Assembly: GCA_015680905.1 (NCBI GenBank)
Contig: CM027385.1
Coordinates: 77,893,501-77,957,500, forward strand
Source of the DNA: Coptis chinensis
Taxonomy: Eukaryota > Streptophyta > Magnoliopsida > Ranunculales > Ranunculaceae
DNA: 64,000 nt
Direction of reading: 5' to 3'
Of the stretch, positions 34,372 to 46,114 are shown piece by piece. Position 1 is the first letter of the stretch; the number at the start of each line of letters is the position of its first letter. Made by a program: the position numbers and the translations under genes. The notes under the pieces were generated by a model. It worked only from the letters and a program-made list of their open reading frames with translations, ran no database searches and was not told the DNA's origin.

Positions 34372-35866
34372 ATGGCAGCTAGTTGTGCAATTTCGATTGA
34401 AGAAAGCCGTGGATTGAAATCTTCATGTGAACAAATAGCACAAAATTGTGTCAGTAAACTCTTCTTGCAAAAGGTTGTCATTTATTTTTGGTCTTGCTAC
34501 TTTTCCTTTTAGATTTTGAAATCAATGAATACTAAGTACAAAATTCGAGTCACTAGCATGAGCTGATATATTGTAAGTTTTCCCAGTTGCTTGCTGAGGT
34601 ACTGGGAACTTTTTTTGTGATATTTGCTGGGTGTGGTGCGGTGGTGATCGATTTAAGCAAAGACAAGGTCATAACACATGCTGGTGTGTCCATAACATGG
34701 GGACTAGTAGTGATGGTCATGGTGTACTCACTTGGACATATCTCAGAAGCGCATTTTAATCCAGCTGTTACTATCGCCCATGCGACGTGTAAGCGATTTC
34801 CATGGAAACAAGTGAGTTGTAACTTGATCAATAATTCTACTTTATTTATCATTTATGCGATCATTGCATCTCTAGTCCATAGTAAAAGAAATTATACTCA
34901 ATCTAAAAATTTGAATTTCATGAACCGAAAGTACTAAAAAAAAAGCAGAGTTGTTACGGTGTCTAGCTTAGTGTCCTTAACAAATATCTCAATTCTACTT
35001 AAAGAAAAGTATCCGGATTTCTTTTTTTTTTTTTTTTATGGCCCTTTTAATTCATGGACAAATTGTTGGTAGCAAACACACATAGTAGCAATTCAGTAGT
35101 CATACATGCCCACAGCAGTATTACTTTATACTTCCTGAAGTTCTTGTTTGCTTTCAGTAATCATCCTATTATTTGTATGATCTCTCTTAGGTGCCACCAT
35201 ATATCATTGCTCAGATTCTTGGATCGACACTTGCTAGTGGAACATTAAGGTTGTTGTTTGGTGCGAAACATGCGGAATACCCAGGAACAATCCCAGTAGG
35301 ATCAAACTTGCAATCTCTGATCTTAGAGATCATCATCACATTCTTCCTTTTGTTTGTAATATCTGGTGTTTGCACTGATGATCGTGCGGTATGATCTTCT
35401 ACACCTAAACGTTTCACATTTTACTATCTAATGCATTAGGGTTATACAACTTTTACTGTGATCATAATTTATGTTTTCGGATGGTGCAGATTAAAGAACT
35501 TGGAGGAATTGCAGTGGGAGCGGTCATATTGCTCAATGTGATTGTCGCAGGGTATTTAACTACACAATAATTAGTTCAACTATTTCTAGTTTCGAATACT
35601 AACTGCTTATGCGAATCCGATACTACTTAAATGAAATCATGACCAATGTATATCCTCCTGACAGACCAATTTCGGGTGCGTCGATGAATCCGGCGAGAAG
35701 CTTGGGGCCGGCATTGGTGTATGGACGTTATGAAGGGTTATGGGTGTATTTCCTGGGCCCAATTTGTGGGGCTGTTCTAGGTGCTTGGGCCTATATTGTC
35801 ATCCGTAATAAGGATCCCGTGCTTGAGGTCACTAGCAGTGCCTCTTTCCTCAAAAGCTCGACATGA
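34372..35866 (+). CDS. NIP1-like aquaporin (NIP-B), five exons
   Basis: Exons 34372-34473, 34587-34811, 35191-35388, 35490-35551 and 35665-35866 (all GT-AG), 262 aa. The N-terminus is seven residues shorter than in NIP-A but keeps the KLFLQK end of exon 1. NPA boxes are at 92-94 and 204-206. The ar/R filter is W72, V192, A201, R207, the classical subgroup I set found in nodulin 26, which predicts water, glycerol and ammonia permeability. Loop B reads GHISEAHFNPAV, with glutamate (E88) where the family has glycycine-type GHISGAH, that is, Gly. The C-terminal VTSSASFLKSS keeps the nodulin 26-type phosphorylation site. Introns are short, so this is the most compact member. Intact; likely functional. 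Confidence 0.92.
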
Positions 35867-36223
35867 AATGTCTCAACTTCAGAGAAATGCTCCTTGCCTT
35901 GGTTACTTGTTGTTGGAAATTGGGTTGAGGAGCTTTCTTTTAAAGAAAAAAAAACTACTTATTGTTTTTACATTTTGATACGTACACTTTACAATTTTTT
36001 AAGTAGTTAATTCATAATTCATAGACAACTACTCTGTGAATATTGAGAACTTTCCAAATTTGTTTTAATTCGTGAATATTGAGAACTTTCCACAAAGTTG
36101 TTTTTTTTTTCGGCCGATACTATTGGTTTTTGAAACTATTGACAGTGAAACTTTAGTCGAGGTAATGGTGGTCTACATGTGACATTCAAAGGCATTTCGT
36201 AAATTTGGAATGGTGGTCTATAT
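35867..36223. other. 3' flank of NIP-B
   Basis: 3' UTR and spacer. GTGAATATTGAGAACTTTCCA occurs twice within 40 bases (about 36035-36090). No gene. Confidence 0.35.
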
Positions 36224-36720
36224 GTGACAGAATTAAATGCCTTTCGTAGAATGCTCTTGAACCTCAAGATAGATTTTGTATTAGAATGTTCTCTTGAACT
36301 TCAAGAACTTGATATTCCTTTTGGATATGATGAACATGCTAAACCCTTATGCAGATTTTGTTGGGGGTACCCTGGTGATCTCGCAAACATTGAAACTCTT
36401 AGCAATACCCTGGTGATCTCGCACCCTTCGGGCAATGGTGTGTGCTTTAGAAATTATAAATGTGTGTTCCTAGAGTTTCTTTGCAGGTATATTGGACATC
36501 AGACGAATTTCATAGCTGAATATTTAGCAATTTTAGAGGCGGTGGAGTATAAAGAGAAATTGGAGGAAGGTTTGGGTGGAGCCAAACTCTGACATTTGCG
36601 GTTAATGCTTTTGGAACTTCAAGTGTATCCTGATGTATGAAGCAGAAATGGCAGAAATTGACTCCAGTTTGGAGAGAAGCCAATTTCATAGCAAATCAAT
36701 TGGCAAAGTACAATTAAGTT
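36224..36720 (+). pseudogene. retroelement RNase H-like remnant
   Basis: An open stretch ends with VCFRNYKCVFLEFLCRYIGH, AEYLAILEAVEY and, in a shifted frame, RNGRN/QINWQS-like remains. This resembles the RNase H domain of plant LINE ORF2 (strand-strand-helix, with AE.LAILEAVE carrying the second acidic residue). The first acidic residue and the later ETDS motif are not recognisable. It is an old fragment unrelated in detail to the LINE at 19717-25975. Confidence 0.45.
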
Positions 36721-39700
36721 ATTTTTAGTGTAAAACCCCCAGGGATAACCAAATGGGAGGTTCCATAACATGTTTATTATAGGTTTTGTTAAGTTCTTAT
36801 AGTACCACTGAATGTGTTTATTATAGGTTATAGGTTTTGTTAAGTTCTTATAGAGCTACTGTGTGCGTAGACTGTAAGTAACTCTTCATGTACTCCCCCC
36901 TCCCAAATTTTTGCTTACGGGAAAAAAAAATTAACCAGGGGTATGTTCGTCAGGTCCCTTATATACATATCCACAAAGCAAAGATAAGGAGAATGTCAGA
37001 AGGGTTACCAATGAAAATTTTCTGATTCCACCCATTCTTAGAGTTTTCCACACTAGCTTCTAGTCTTTCTTTCTACTTCCTCTTCAACTTTAATTTCTTT
37101 ATTTTGTTTCCTATTCTTTTCTTTGTGCTTTTGAAAATGGAACGATTCAAACAGTATAGGCAACAGGGCAAACAGCCTAGGGGCTCTGGGGCTCTTCCTG
37201 ATTCCGAAAGACTTGCCAACTACTACAACACAGTTCCCACGTTCTTCACCAATAGCCAATCTTGGATTGAAGTGCAAACAACCCAACCTACTCTCATTAT
37301 AGAGTACATGCGTATTGAGTGCAACAAATACACATTAGTGTTGTTAAATAGGCCAATTAACATAAATATGTATCCTAACCCCAACCACTATTAGTAGCAC
37401 TAAGCCACTAATATTATTCCTAGCAAATTAAATCAGTGTTCTTGTTTCCAGTTCTAGAAAAACTAACTTTCCTCATACTCACTATGTAATTTAAATTAAA
37501 ATATTCGTTATTCACTAATAAAAATGAGAAACATTATCACCTATTATGCAAGATTCCCTAGCTAATATGGACTATGATATGATTGTAGGTTACCAGAAAA
37601 AAAAGTCCTCCGACTGTACGTGAATCTTTTTGTTGTTCATTATTCATTTTTGTGTTATTGAACTGTAGAACATTGGATCATGATGACATGATCAATAAGC
37701 AATCTACTCGATGTATTACCGTTAACACTTGGTTAATATGAATACTATCCAAAAGTCGGTGATTAAAATGTGTCATGGAACAATATTTCTCACTCTGAAG
37801 CCTAAGGATCATATCAGTGGATCACTACAACTTAAAATACAATTTAGGCAGTCCCGGCCACTAGTGGCGTTGACACAAACGTAACAAAGTATCAATGATC
37901 GAAGTATCTTCCCCGGGGGACTTCTTGAGTTTGAAGTCTGGGTGGTAATGTGGTTAGAATTGGTGTCCTGCTTCAGGAAAATTGAAAAGAAGCACTATGA
38001 GTTATGCAACATATTGCATGCCGACTTCAAAAGCTCGAATCTTATGCGCGTATGTGTAAGGCTGTATTACAACTCTGTCAGCTAGGCTGTGCTGAGAGTG
38101 TATTGAATGGATGTAAACGTTTTGGCTCTGGTGATCATTCACAAAAGCAGGCACGTGTGTTGTTTTATTTGCCTTCGGCTATCCTATGAGCAGTACTTCA
38201 GTTCTATGCTATATGGTTGCAAGATTGCTAAATTAGAACTGCGATCCACCATTATTGATAATTGAAATTTGTCGACAATATGGATTGATTTAAATTGAAG
38301 AGTTTGAGTTGCTTAGTGTTGTGAGTTTAAGACACTATAACTTCGACAGGGAATGTACCTTCAAAGAATAATTATAGCGAAAATACTAATAATAATAATT
38401 ATAATTATAATTATAGTATTGTATTGATGAGAATCTAAATGACATATCTCAACTCCCATGCATATTCTATTTAGCTTGATTATTGACTTCATCCATGGTG
38501 ATGAAAATTTCTTTTCTATGTGTGGAGATGTCCCAAAATCTGTAATAGTATGTTCGTCAGGAATAACAAGCTATTAATTAGAATCAACCATTATATACCA
38601 TGATATTTTACATTTGAACAGATAATTTACATGCCTTCTCTACTTTTTGAATTGGTACGTTTTGGCTGGAACAAGGTCTCTGCCTTGGCCCTAGGGACTA
38701 GGCACCCCTGCCCGAATAGGCTACAAAGACCGCACACATTAATTAGCAACAGGGGCCCCTAATAGATCCCTAACTCCAATAGTGCAATTTAAACCCTCAG
38801 TGCAGGGGCGGAGCTGCAAGTGGGCGGCACTGCTGCCCGAGAGACTACAATGACCGCAAGTGGGGCTTTTGCAGTAACTCCAAAGAGCAATTTAAATCCT
38901 CAATGCAGGGGCCGGTATACAGGTGGGCTGCGACCGAACCACCCCAACCCCCCACAACACACACAAATTTTGGTAAAAAGTCCATTACTACAGGCTATAA
39001 TTTTCTTACCATCCAGGCAGTTTTTCTTGCTGGTTACTGATATAGGCTATTCTTCTTGGCTTCTAGCCGTATGGTAGTCTTCTCTCTTCAATATTTTGAC
39101 ACTTAGTATATAGTATGGTCAAATCAGGAAAAATTGTGGTCCCATGCGAATCGTCTAAAATCTTATATAGCATGGTAGTTTTAGGTGCAGCAGTTGTAGG
39201 CGTGGAGCGTAAGCACATTTTTACACAAGCAGGAGGGAGCACCTAATTATGGACTATCGACATACTAAAGCACATGAGTTGAGGTGAACTTTGAAGACTC
39301 AGCCGTAATTTAGTTTAAACTATACACAATTAGGTAAAAGAATGTAAGTTGGAAACATAAAAATCTCAGAATTGGGTTCAAAATTCACAGAAATTTATCA
39401 AAATCACCCTCAGATATAGATGATTGGATGAAACATATACAAATTGTTACAGTTTTCGACAAAATTCGAGGAACATGGCTATATGTCACAACTCACAAGA
39501 TACTGCATACAATGCAGTACTTTATTGATTGTGAGCAACAGACAAAGTGGACCTATATATTGAGTTGTATGGTATCACTCTTTACGGCCACACTTTATGA
39601 GAAGTACAAGTTTCCACCTAGGAGTCCTACACTCCTACAGTCCTGCTCAAACTCGTTTTACCCACTTAGTATCATTCTATGGCTTGTAATCGAACAGAGT

Positions 39701-40864
39701 GAGTTTTAGTATGCTAAAGCTCGATCAGCTCATAGCCTCATATACTTTGTGAGTGGATCCCATTTGTATTTCAAGCTTTACGTTGTGCTCATTATCGTGT
39801 AGCTCAAACTCAACTTGATCCGGCTCATTGTGCGAGACGAGCTCATTTTAGAGCTCTGGCTCCAGAACTTGTTTTGCCTGCAAACTCAAATTAAGCTGTG
39901 CAAATAATGTAGAGTACTCAATAATGTACTCAATGTAACATGCAAAAACTATTAGTAGATCGAATCCAATCTAGCTAGAAGCGTGTAATTACAATCCAAA
40001 AATCACAATTAACCAATATATAAAAACTTATAATTCAATATCTGTTAAGCTATTACATTATTCCAATATTATAGATGTAGCTAAATGATAACGTAACTCT
40101 GTAAAAGAAAAACAGCTGATCGAGTAGCTCACGAGCGACTTGAGCCCGAAGTGTAACGTATGCTCATAATTGATTTGTTACACAAGCGAGCTTTGGCCGA
40201 GCCGAGAGAGCGAGTTGCTTACTTTCTACTCAGCTTGGATACAATCCTCTCATGACCTACTATAGGTTTGAGTAAAAAACACTTGGTTGTAATTGTCAGG
40301 TCCGATCCATTGTAACTGTAACATTTTTCCTCTAGATCGATTAATAAAACAAATCCTTGGATGCCAAAAAAAGAGCTTGGATACCAGCCCTGCATAATTG
40401 AATCATCAATAATTATTATTGCTGACCTCCCCAAATCCTCCCAAAGAAGTGAATGGTCACTAAAGGTTATCAATCTCAATCACTCTTAACAGAAGTTAGA
40501 TCCTTAAAAAAGACAGAATAATGAATAATGACTAGAAATATGTCCTCAAAAAGAATCTAAAAGCAAGTCATACAATTGTATTAAGGTCACCTATGTCTTT
40601 GCAATATATACATCAAGGACTCGAATTCACTTCACTGATTGGATGGAAAATGTATGTTTTGAAGTGTTGTTAATCGATTAAGAACTGAGAATTATTGGAT
40701 CACAGAAGGATGGTGAAACTTGAAAGACCCCAAGTCCTAATCAATTCCAAGCTTTTCTGGGTTTACCGAAAAAAGGACAAGATTCCTGTTGACCTGCTCC
40801 ATACTACCATGCAAGAAGAGTACGTTGAGTTTATTTTTTATTTTTACTATCATATGTGCACTGC
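36721..40864. other. long intergenic region between NIP-B and NIP-C
   Basis: No supported gene in about 4.1 kb. Visible pieces: a duplicated block with GCAATTTAAA(C/T)CCTCA(G/A)TGCAGGGGC at about 38783 and 38890, which looks like repeated ends of a CAGGGGCGGAGC-type element; an AAT/ATT-rich run near 38385; and, at about 39715-40240, scattered GAGCTC/AGCTCA and CTCACGAGC motifs typical of a decayed repeat. The last ~200 bases are homologous to the NIP-D promoter (GGTGAAACTTGAAAGAC at about 40710 and 43855). Confidence 0.4.
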
Positions 40865-40872
40865 TATAAATA
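40865..40872 (+). promoter_or_regulatory. TATA box of NIP-C
   Basis: TATAAATA, 111 bases before the mutated ancestral start (ACG, 40976) and 156 before the ATG at 41021. Confidence 0.4.
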
Positions 40873-41020
40873 TCAAAGTTAGGCAGCCATAAATCCATAA
40901 GGCAACCTGGTTTCCAAACGTTTGTTCCCACTGCACATTTCTTGTGTCTTCAAGAAGTTTAAAGTAAAGCAATATACGGCTACCATATCTAGCACTAACA
41001 AATCCAGTATTGCAATTGCA

Positions 41021-43227
41021 ATGGAAGGAGAAGGTAGAGTACTATCTCCTAAGGAAAGGAGCTCAGATTCGTGTACCTCTAAAGTGTTCTTACAGAAGGT
41101 ATAGTCTTCCTTAATTTGGCCCATTATCGTACTATCTCCTTTTACCAATCGTGTTTTGATATGGAAAAGATTTCCTGATGCACAACCATTTTTGAAGTCG
41201 AGAAGATTTATGATTAATATGCTAACATACACCATTTTCAAAAATATTAATTCTAGCCAGAACCACTGCATTTGGTCTTTTGATTTTTATGGTACTCCAT
41301 TGCGAAACAATATATATACAACCGTCAACCAGACGTAGTTGGTGCCGGTCATTCTCTCAGAACCTCGGTCAGGAAGAGAGTTAAACTGTGTATGAGAGAG
41401 TTTGCCGCCGCACCTGCAAAACAATGGTCATTGTGGAAATTAACAACTTCTTTCAGACAGTAGTTCCTTGTCAAATTCATAAGTTGTTGATGACTGCTTT
41501 AATTAATTAAGGAAAATGGAAAAATGAACTCCAAGTACAGTGCGTGGTTAATTAGCCTGAGATTGTGCTTGCAAACAAGCGGACTCTATGTAATCTCATA
41601 CTCTTCTGACTCTAAAGGGAATGTTTAAAAAAGTGTTTATCAGCACACTTCTCCACTTAAAAGCCTAATCAACATTTTAATGTTGAGTACAAACTTGAAT
41701 AACTATGAACCAAACTGAATTTTTTTGCAGTTGTTGGCTGAGCTACTGGGGACATATATTCTGGTATATGCTGGGTGTAGTGCAGTTGTTACCAATATCA
41801 GCAAAGACAATGTGATAACACTTCCTGGGGTCGCCGCAACATTTGGACTAGTCGTGATGGTGATGGTGTATACCCTTGCACATATATCTGGGGCCCATTT
41901 TAATCCCGCTGTTACAATCGCCCAAGCTACTTGCATGAGATTTCCGCTGAAGCAAGTGAGTTCCAATCTGATGATCAATGATTTTACTGCAGTTATCACA
42001 TTGCACTCTTAGGTCGATTTCCACTGAAACAGGTTAAATTAAAATTTTGATTAGTAAGGTATATTCTTGGATCAAATTATGGTCTCTTGTAAATATCACA
42101 TATATATACTTCAGTTATATTCTCTTAAGTAATAATCTTATTTAAGCTCAAAGTGTGAGCTTACATTCTCTTAAATATCTATTCTACGTTCAGTAATCAT
42201 CATTATCTTAATTTGTATGACCTTTCCTAGGTGCCAGCATATATCATTGCTCAGATTCTTGGATCGACGCTTGCTAGTGGAACAGTAAGAATACTCTTTG
42301 GATCGAAACATTCAGAATTCCCGGGAACAATACCATCAGGATCACACTTCCAGTCTCTGATTGTTGAGATGATCATCACTTTCGTTCTCTTGTTTGTAAT
42401 CTCTGGTGTTTTCACTGATGATCGTGCGGTATGATTCTCCATAGCTAAATGTGTCACTCTTTTTTATGTTAAGTACGTAAGTACCAATAACAATATATAT
42501 GAACCTCTATTCGAAAAGACAACTAAATTGAGTTTTTTTTTTTTTGTTTTTAAAAAATGTTGAGGTTGATTGTCTGAAATCCCATGTTTTTCTATGAAAT
42601 GTAATTGGAATGAACTTTAGAGAATATCAGTAAATCCAGATTTATCATTTATCCAATGCAAAACCTGACTGATTAGCAAATAATAAACATTATTGTGAAA
42701 TGTGGTACAGATAAAAGAACTTGGAGGGCTTGCAGTGGGGGCAACCATATTATTTGGCGTGCTCATCGCAGGGTATAGTCTCATTGATCATCTATATTAT
42801 TTAGTCTACTTGCTTTGGTTCAAATCTCTCATATTTAAAATTATAATAATTTTTTCGTATTCTGAGTTTAAGGAAAATAATGCAATACGTAACCATTATT
42901 TGATCGACCTTGTCTAATAATGAATACTATACCGACATGTACGTTGAGCTCTTGAACACATACCATTATTTGATCATGCATTTCTACGAATATATTTACT
43001 GTTTTCATTACTCTTTCCAAAATCAAATTAATGAAATGATGGCAAGTGATCCTGACAGACCTATTTCGGGTGGATCGTTAAATCCAGCAAGGAGCTTGGG
43101 GCCGGCACTCCTATACGGTCGTTATGAGGGGTTGTGGGTGTATATTGTGGGCCCAACTCTTGGGGCTGTTTGTGGTGCCTGGGCCTATAATGCCACTCGG
43201 ACCAGGAACTCGACGCAATCCAAATGA
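41021..43227 (+). CDS. NIP1-like aquaporin (NIP-C), shortened N-terminus and altered filter
   Basis: Exons 41021-41098, 41731-41955, 42231-42428, 42711-42772 and 43059-43227, 243 aa. The position of the NIP-D start is ACG here (40976-40978); the frame stays open from it to an internal ATG at 41021, which I use as start. That removes 15 residues of the cytosolic N-tail but no helix. NPA boxes are at 84-86 and 196-198 (SLNPARS). The ar/R filter is F64, V184, G193, R199, where the subgroup standard is W-V-A-R; the residue before H5 is G where the paralogues have N. The C-terminus ends RTRNSTQSK without the SFLK phosphorylation motif. Splice sites and helices are intact, so it may be expressed with a wider or differently shaped pore; decline toward a pseudogene is the alternative. 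Confidence 0.82.
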
Positions 43228-43963
43228 TTCAAGCTGATGAAGCTTTGGCATTGGAACTTCCATCGAAAGTGGCTCACAAGTTTTTCTATCTTAGATGTTA
43301 TTTTTGAAGGAGATCGTCTTCATATTTTATCAAGAGTATGCACGTAATAATTTAAGAAAACATATCCTGGATATGGCTGATAAGGCCAATAGTACGTGTC
43401 TGTAGTTCTGTACTCTTCCTTGCGCCTATGTCAATTATGTAATACTAAATGTTGGTTTTTTTTTTCGCTGAACCATCCCACAAATTGGTATGTTAACAGA
43501 ATAACAAATATGTATAGTAAAAGTAAGGTTGTCACGGGGAAATGCATCAAATAACGTCACATTCTTCCAGCAAGCAGGTGTACTACCTTTCATTTGCTGG
43601 GGTTATCCCTCACCATGATTTGGTATGGTGGCATCATTAGAGCATGTGTTCATCACACAAAATATCAGTGAAAAATTAAACTTGCCAAGAGCGCCCCGTT
43701 ACGGCCCTTTGTTTCATATTTATCAAGGCACACAAATGTCACTGCCGTCATTACTGGTGAAATACTGGGATGCGCTCTCTAAGGAAATCAAAGTTAATCT
43801 AGATTTACAAAGAAAAGGTTGAAAGAAAGAAAATGGGAATTGAAATAAAAGGTTGGTGAAACTTGAAAGACTCTTGAGTCCTATTCCCTTCCCCCAAAAA
43901 AGACGACTCCTATTCCATGCCAGACGAGTTGAGCTAATTTTTTGGATTGAGTTATTATTATCA
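43228..43963. other. NIP-C 3' flank and NIP-D promoter
   Basis: The NIP-C 3' UTR (CATTGGAACTTCCATCGAAAGTGGC near 43240) is homologous to the NIP-D 3' UTR near 46215. The NIP-D promoter shares GGTGAAACTTGAAAGAC and following sequence with the NIP-C promoter, so the duplicated unit included promoter and 3' UTR. Confidence 0.5.
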
Positions 43964-43971
43964 TATATATA
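43964..43971 (+). promoter_or_regulatory. TATA box of NIP-D
   Basis: TATATATA, 89 bases before the NIP-D ATG. Confidence 0.35.
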
Positions 43972-44052
43972 CATTCTTATCACTATCACACTTATTAGAC
44001 ACCCATAAAGCATAATTACTTGAGCTACAAGAAGTTCAAGGTCTAGCTATAT

Positions 44053-46063
44053 ATGGCTACCACATCTAGCACTAACCTCTCCAGTATTGCAATTGCAATT
44101 GACGGAGAAGGTAGAGTAATATCTCCAAATGAAAGAAGCTCAGATTCGCTTACCTCTAAAATATTCTTACAGAAGGTAGAGTCATTTGGCCCATTGTTTA
44201 ATTTTTTTCTTCATATATTTTATTTGTAGTTCCTTGTCCGATACCCTCAAATGGTCATTGGGGAAACAACTTCCTTTAAACAGTAGTTCCTTGTCCAATA
44301 CTTTTTTTTATTATAGGAAACTATCATTCATACTTCAACTTTAAACAGAGGAGTTACAGGATCATGTAGCCAACTAGGTGGAGAGCTAATCCCTGCAAAC
44401 CTTGTCCAACACTTGGTTAGGTGGTTTATATATCATAATACTGTGGAAACTTTTTATGGTGATCACTGCCACATGGGCGACTTGCTGCTTAATTATTGTG
44501 AGCTCCAATGACCAAGGACATTGGTGGTCCTCAAGTCCTCCAAGCGGACTCTTTGTAATTTCATATGCTTCTGACTACAATGGGACTGTGAAAAATGTCA
44601 GTAATTAACTTGATGAAAATTCTCCCAAAGGAGTCTTCAAAGAGGTCTCCACTTTGAAAAATGTGTTTATCAGCGCTAGCTTCAATTCTCCACTTACTGA
44701 TTAACTGATTGGTTTTCAAACAAATCAATATTTTTATTTTTATTTTTATTTTGAGTGCAAACTTAGAATAAATTGATTGCAGTTGTTTGCGGAGTTACTC
44801 GGGACATATATTGTGGTATTTGCTGGGACTACTGCAATTGTAACCAACCTACGCAAAGACAACTTGATAACACATCCTGGGGTGGCCATGACATGGGGGC
44901 TAGCTGTGACTGTCATGGTGTACACCCTCGGACACATTTCCCAGGCCCATTTTAATCCCGCAGTTACAATCGCCCAGGCTACTTGCAAGAGATTTCCACT
45001 GAAGCAAGTGAGTTGAAATTTGATCAGTATATAATTTTAATTTAATTGTAACTTAGTTATCACACCGCCGTTCTTTTCTTTGCTCCGTTTTTTATCGTAG
45101 GATTTGTAGGCGGGTAAGATCATAATTTTGATCGATAATCTTAAAACAGTTCAAAGTGTTTTTTAAAAAAGTTTTGTAAATAAAAAATTTTGAGCTCAAA
45201 ATGCGAGTTTATACGTCAATATCATTTTTTTTACCTTCAGTAGTCATCACTATTTTTATTTGCATGATCTTCCTTAGGTGCCAGCCTATATTATTGTTCA
45301 GATTTTTGGATCGACGCTTGCAAGTGGAACCGTAAGATTACTATTTGGTGCGAAACATTCAGAATTCCCAGGATCAATGCCAGCAGGATCAGACTTCCAA
45401 TCTCTAATTCTTGAGTTCATAATCACCTTCATCCTCCTGTTTGTAATCTCTGGTGTTTCCACAGATAATCGTGCGGTATAATCTTCTACACCTAAATTTT
45501 TACATTTTTTATTTTATAATATATGCATAGCAATAATACATGAAAGTGTATTCTAAAGGACAATTGAATTCAGCGAAAATGTTTTGTGAAAAAAAAACAT
45601 ATAGTAATTACAACGAGGTTATTGTCGTTTATGTTGTTCTTACACTTTTACGTTTGGATGGTAAAGGTAAAAGAACTTGGAGGGATTGCAGCGGGAGCAA
45701 CCATATTATTGAACGTGCTTATCGCAGGGTATTCATCTCTATAACTTATTCTGTATTCATTCAACTTTATTATATTAGGTAAAATATATGCATTATACAT
45801 TAATCCCAAATGTCAGGCATGCTGAACACATATCAATTGATGATGCTTGTCCACTAATTATTTTTCACTGTGATTTCCAAAATCTTGACAGACTGATTTC
45901 TGGCTCATCCATGAATCCGGCAAGGAGCTTGGGGGCAGCACTAGTATATGGTCGTTATGAGGGGCTATGGGTATATTTCGTCGGCCCAATTCTTGGGGCT
46001 ATTTTTGGTGCTTGGGCCTATAATGCCACTCGTACCAAGTACTCCATCCATCAGGACAAATAA
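44053..46063 (+). CDS. NIP1-like aquaporin (NIP-D) with early C-terminal stop
   Basis: Exons 44053-44175, 44783-45007, 45278-45475, 45667-45728 and 45892-46063, 259 aa. NPA boxes are at 99-101 and 211-213. The ar/R filter is W79, V199, S208, R214; serine replaces the usual alanine at the loop E position. Loop B reads GHISQAHFNPAV, Gln (Q95) for Gly. After HQDK the TAA at 46061-46063 is followed in the same frame by 16 sense codons containing NGSFLRNST and then TGA (46112-46114), a remnant of the phosphorylation tail seen in NIP-A and NIP-B. So the product lacks this regulatory site. Start codon, splice sites and helices are intact. Sister of NIP-C. Confidence 0.9.
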
Positions 46064-46114
46064 ATGAATAATGGCTCTTTTCTCAGAAATTCAACAAGTA
46101 GTGGCTCCAACTGA
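46064..46114 (+). pseudogene. cryptic C-terminal tail of NIP-D beyond the stop
   Basis: In frame with NIP-D, codons after TAA read MNNGSFLRNSTSSGSN and then TGA. GSFLRNS matches the GSFLKSS and ASFLKSS tails of NIP-A and NIP-B. It would be translated only by readthrough. Confidence 0.7.

Noticed and set aside
34553..34852. Minus-strand frames opposite NIP exon 2 (also 3179-3469, 41703-41999, 44746-44988)
   Set aside because: They mirror the conserved aquaporin exon on the opposite strand; the conservation comes from the sense gene.
37053..37394. Short frames around 37.1-37.4 kb as a gene
   Set aside because: No domain, no splice structure and overlapping low-complexity frames on both strands.
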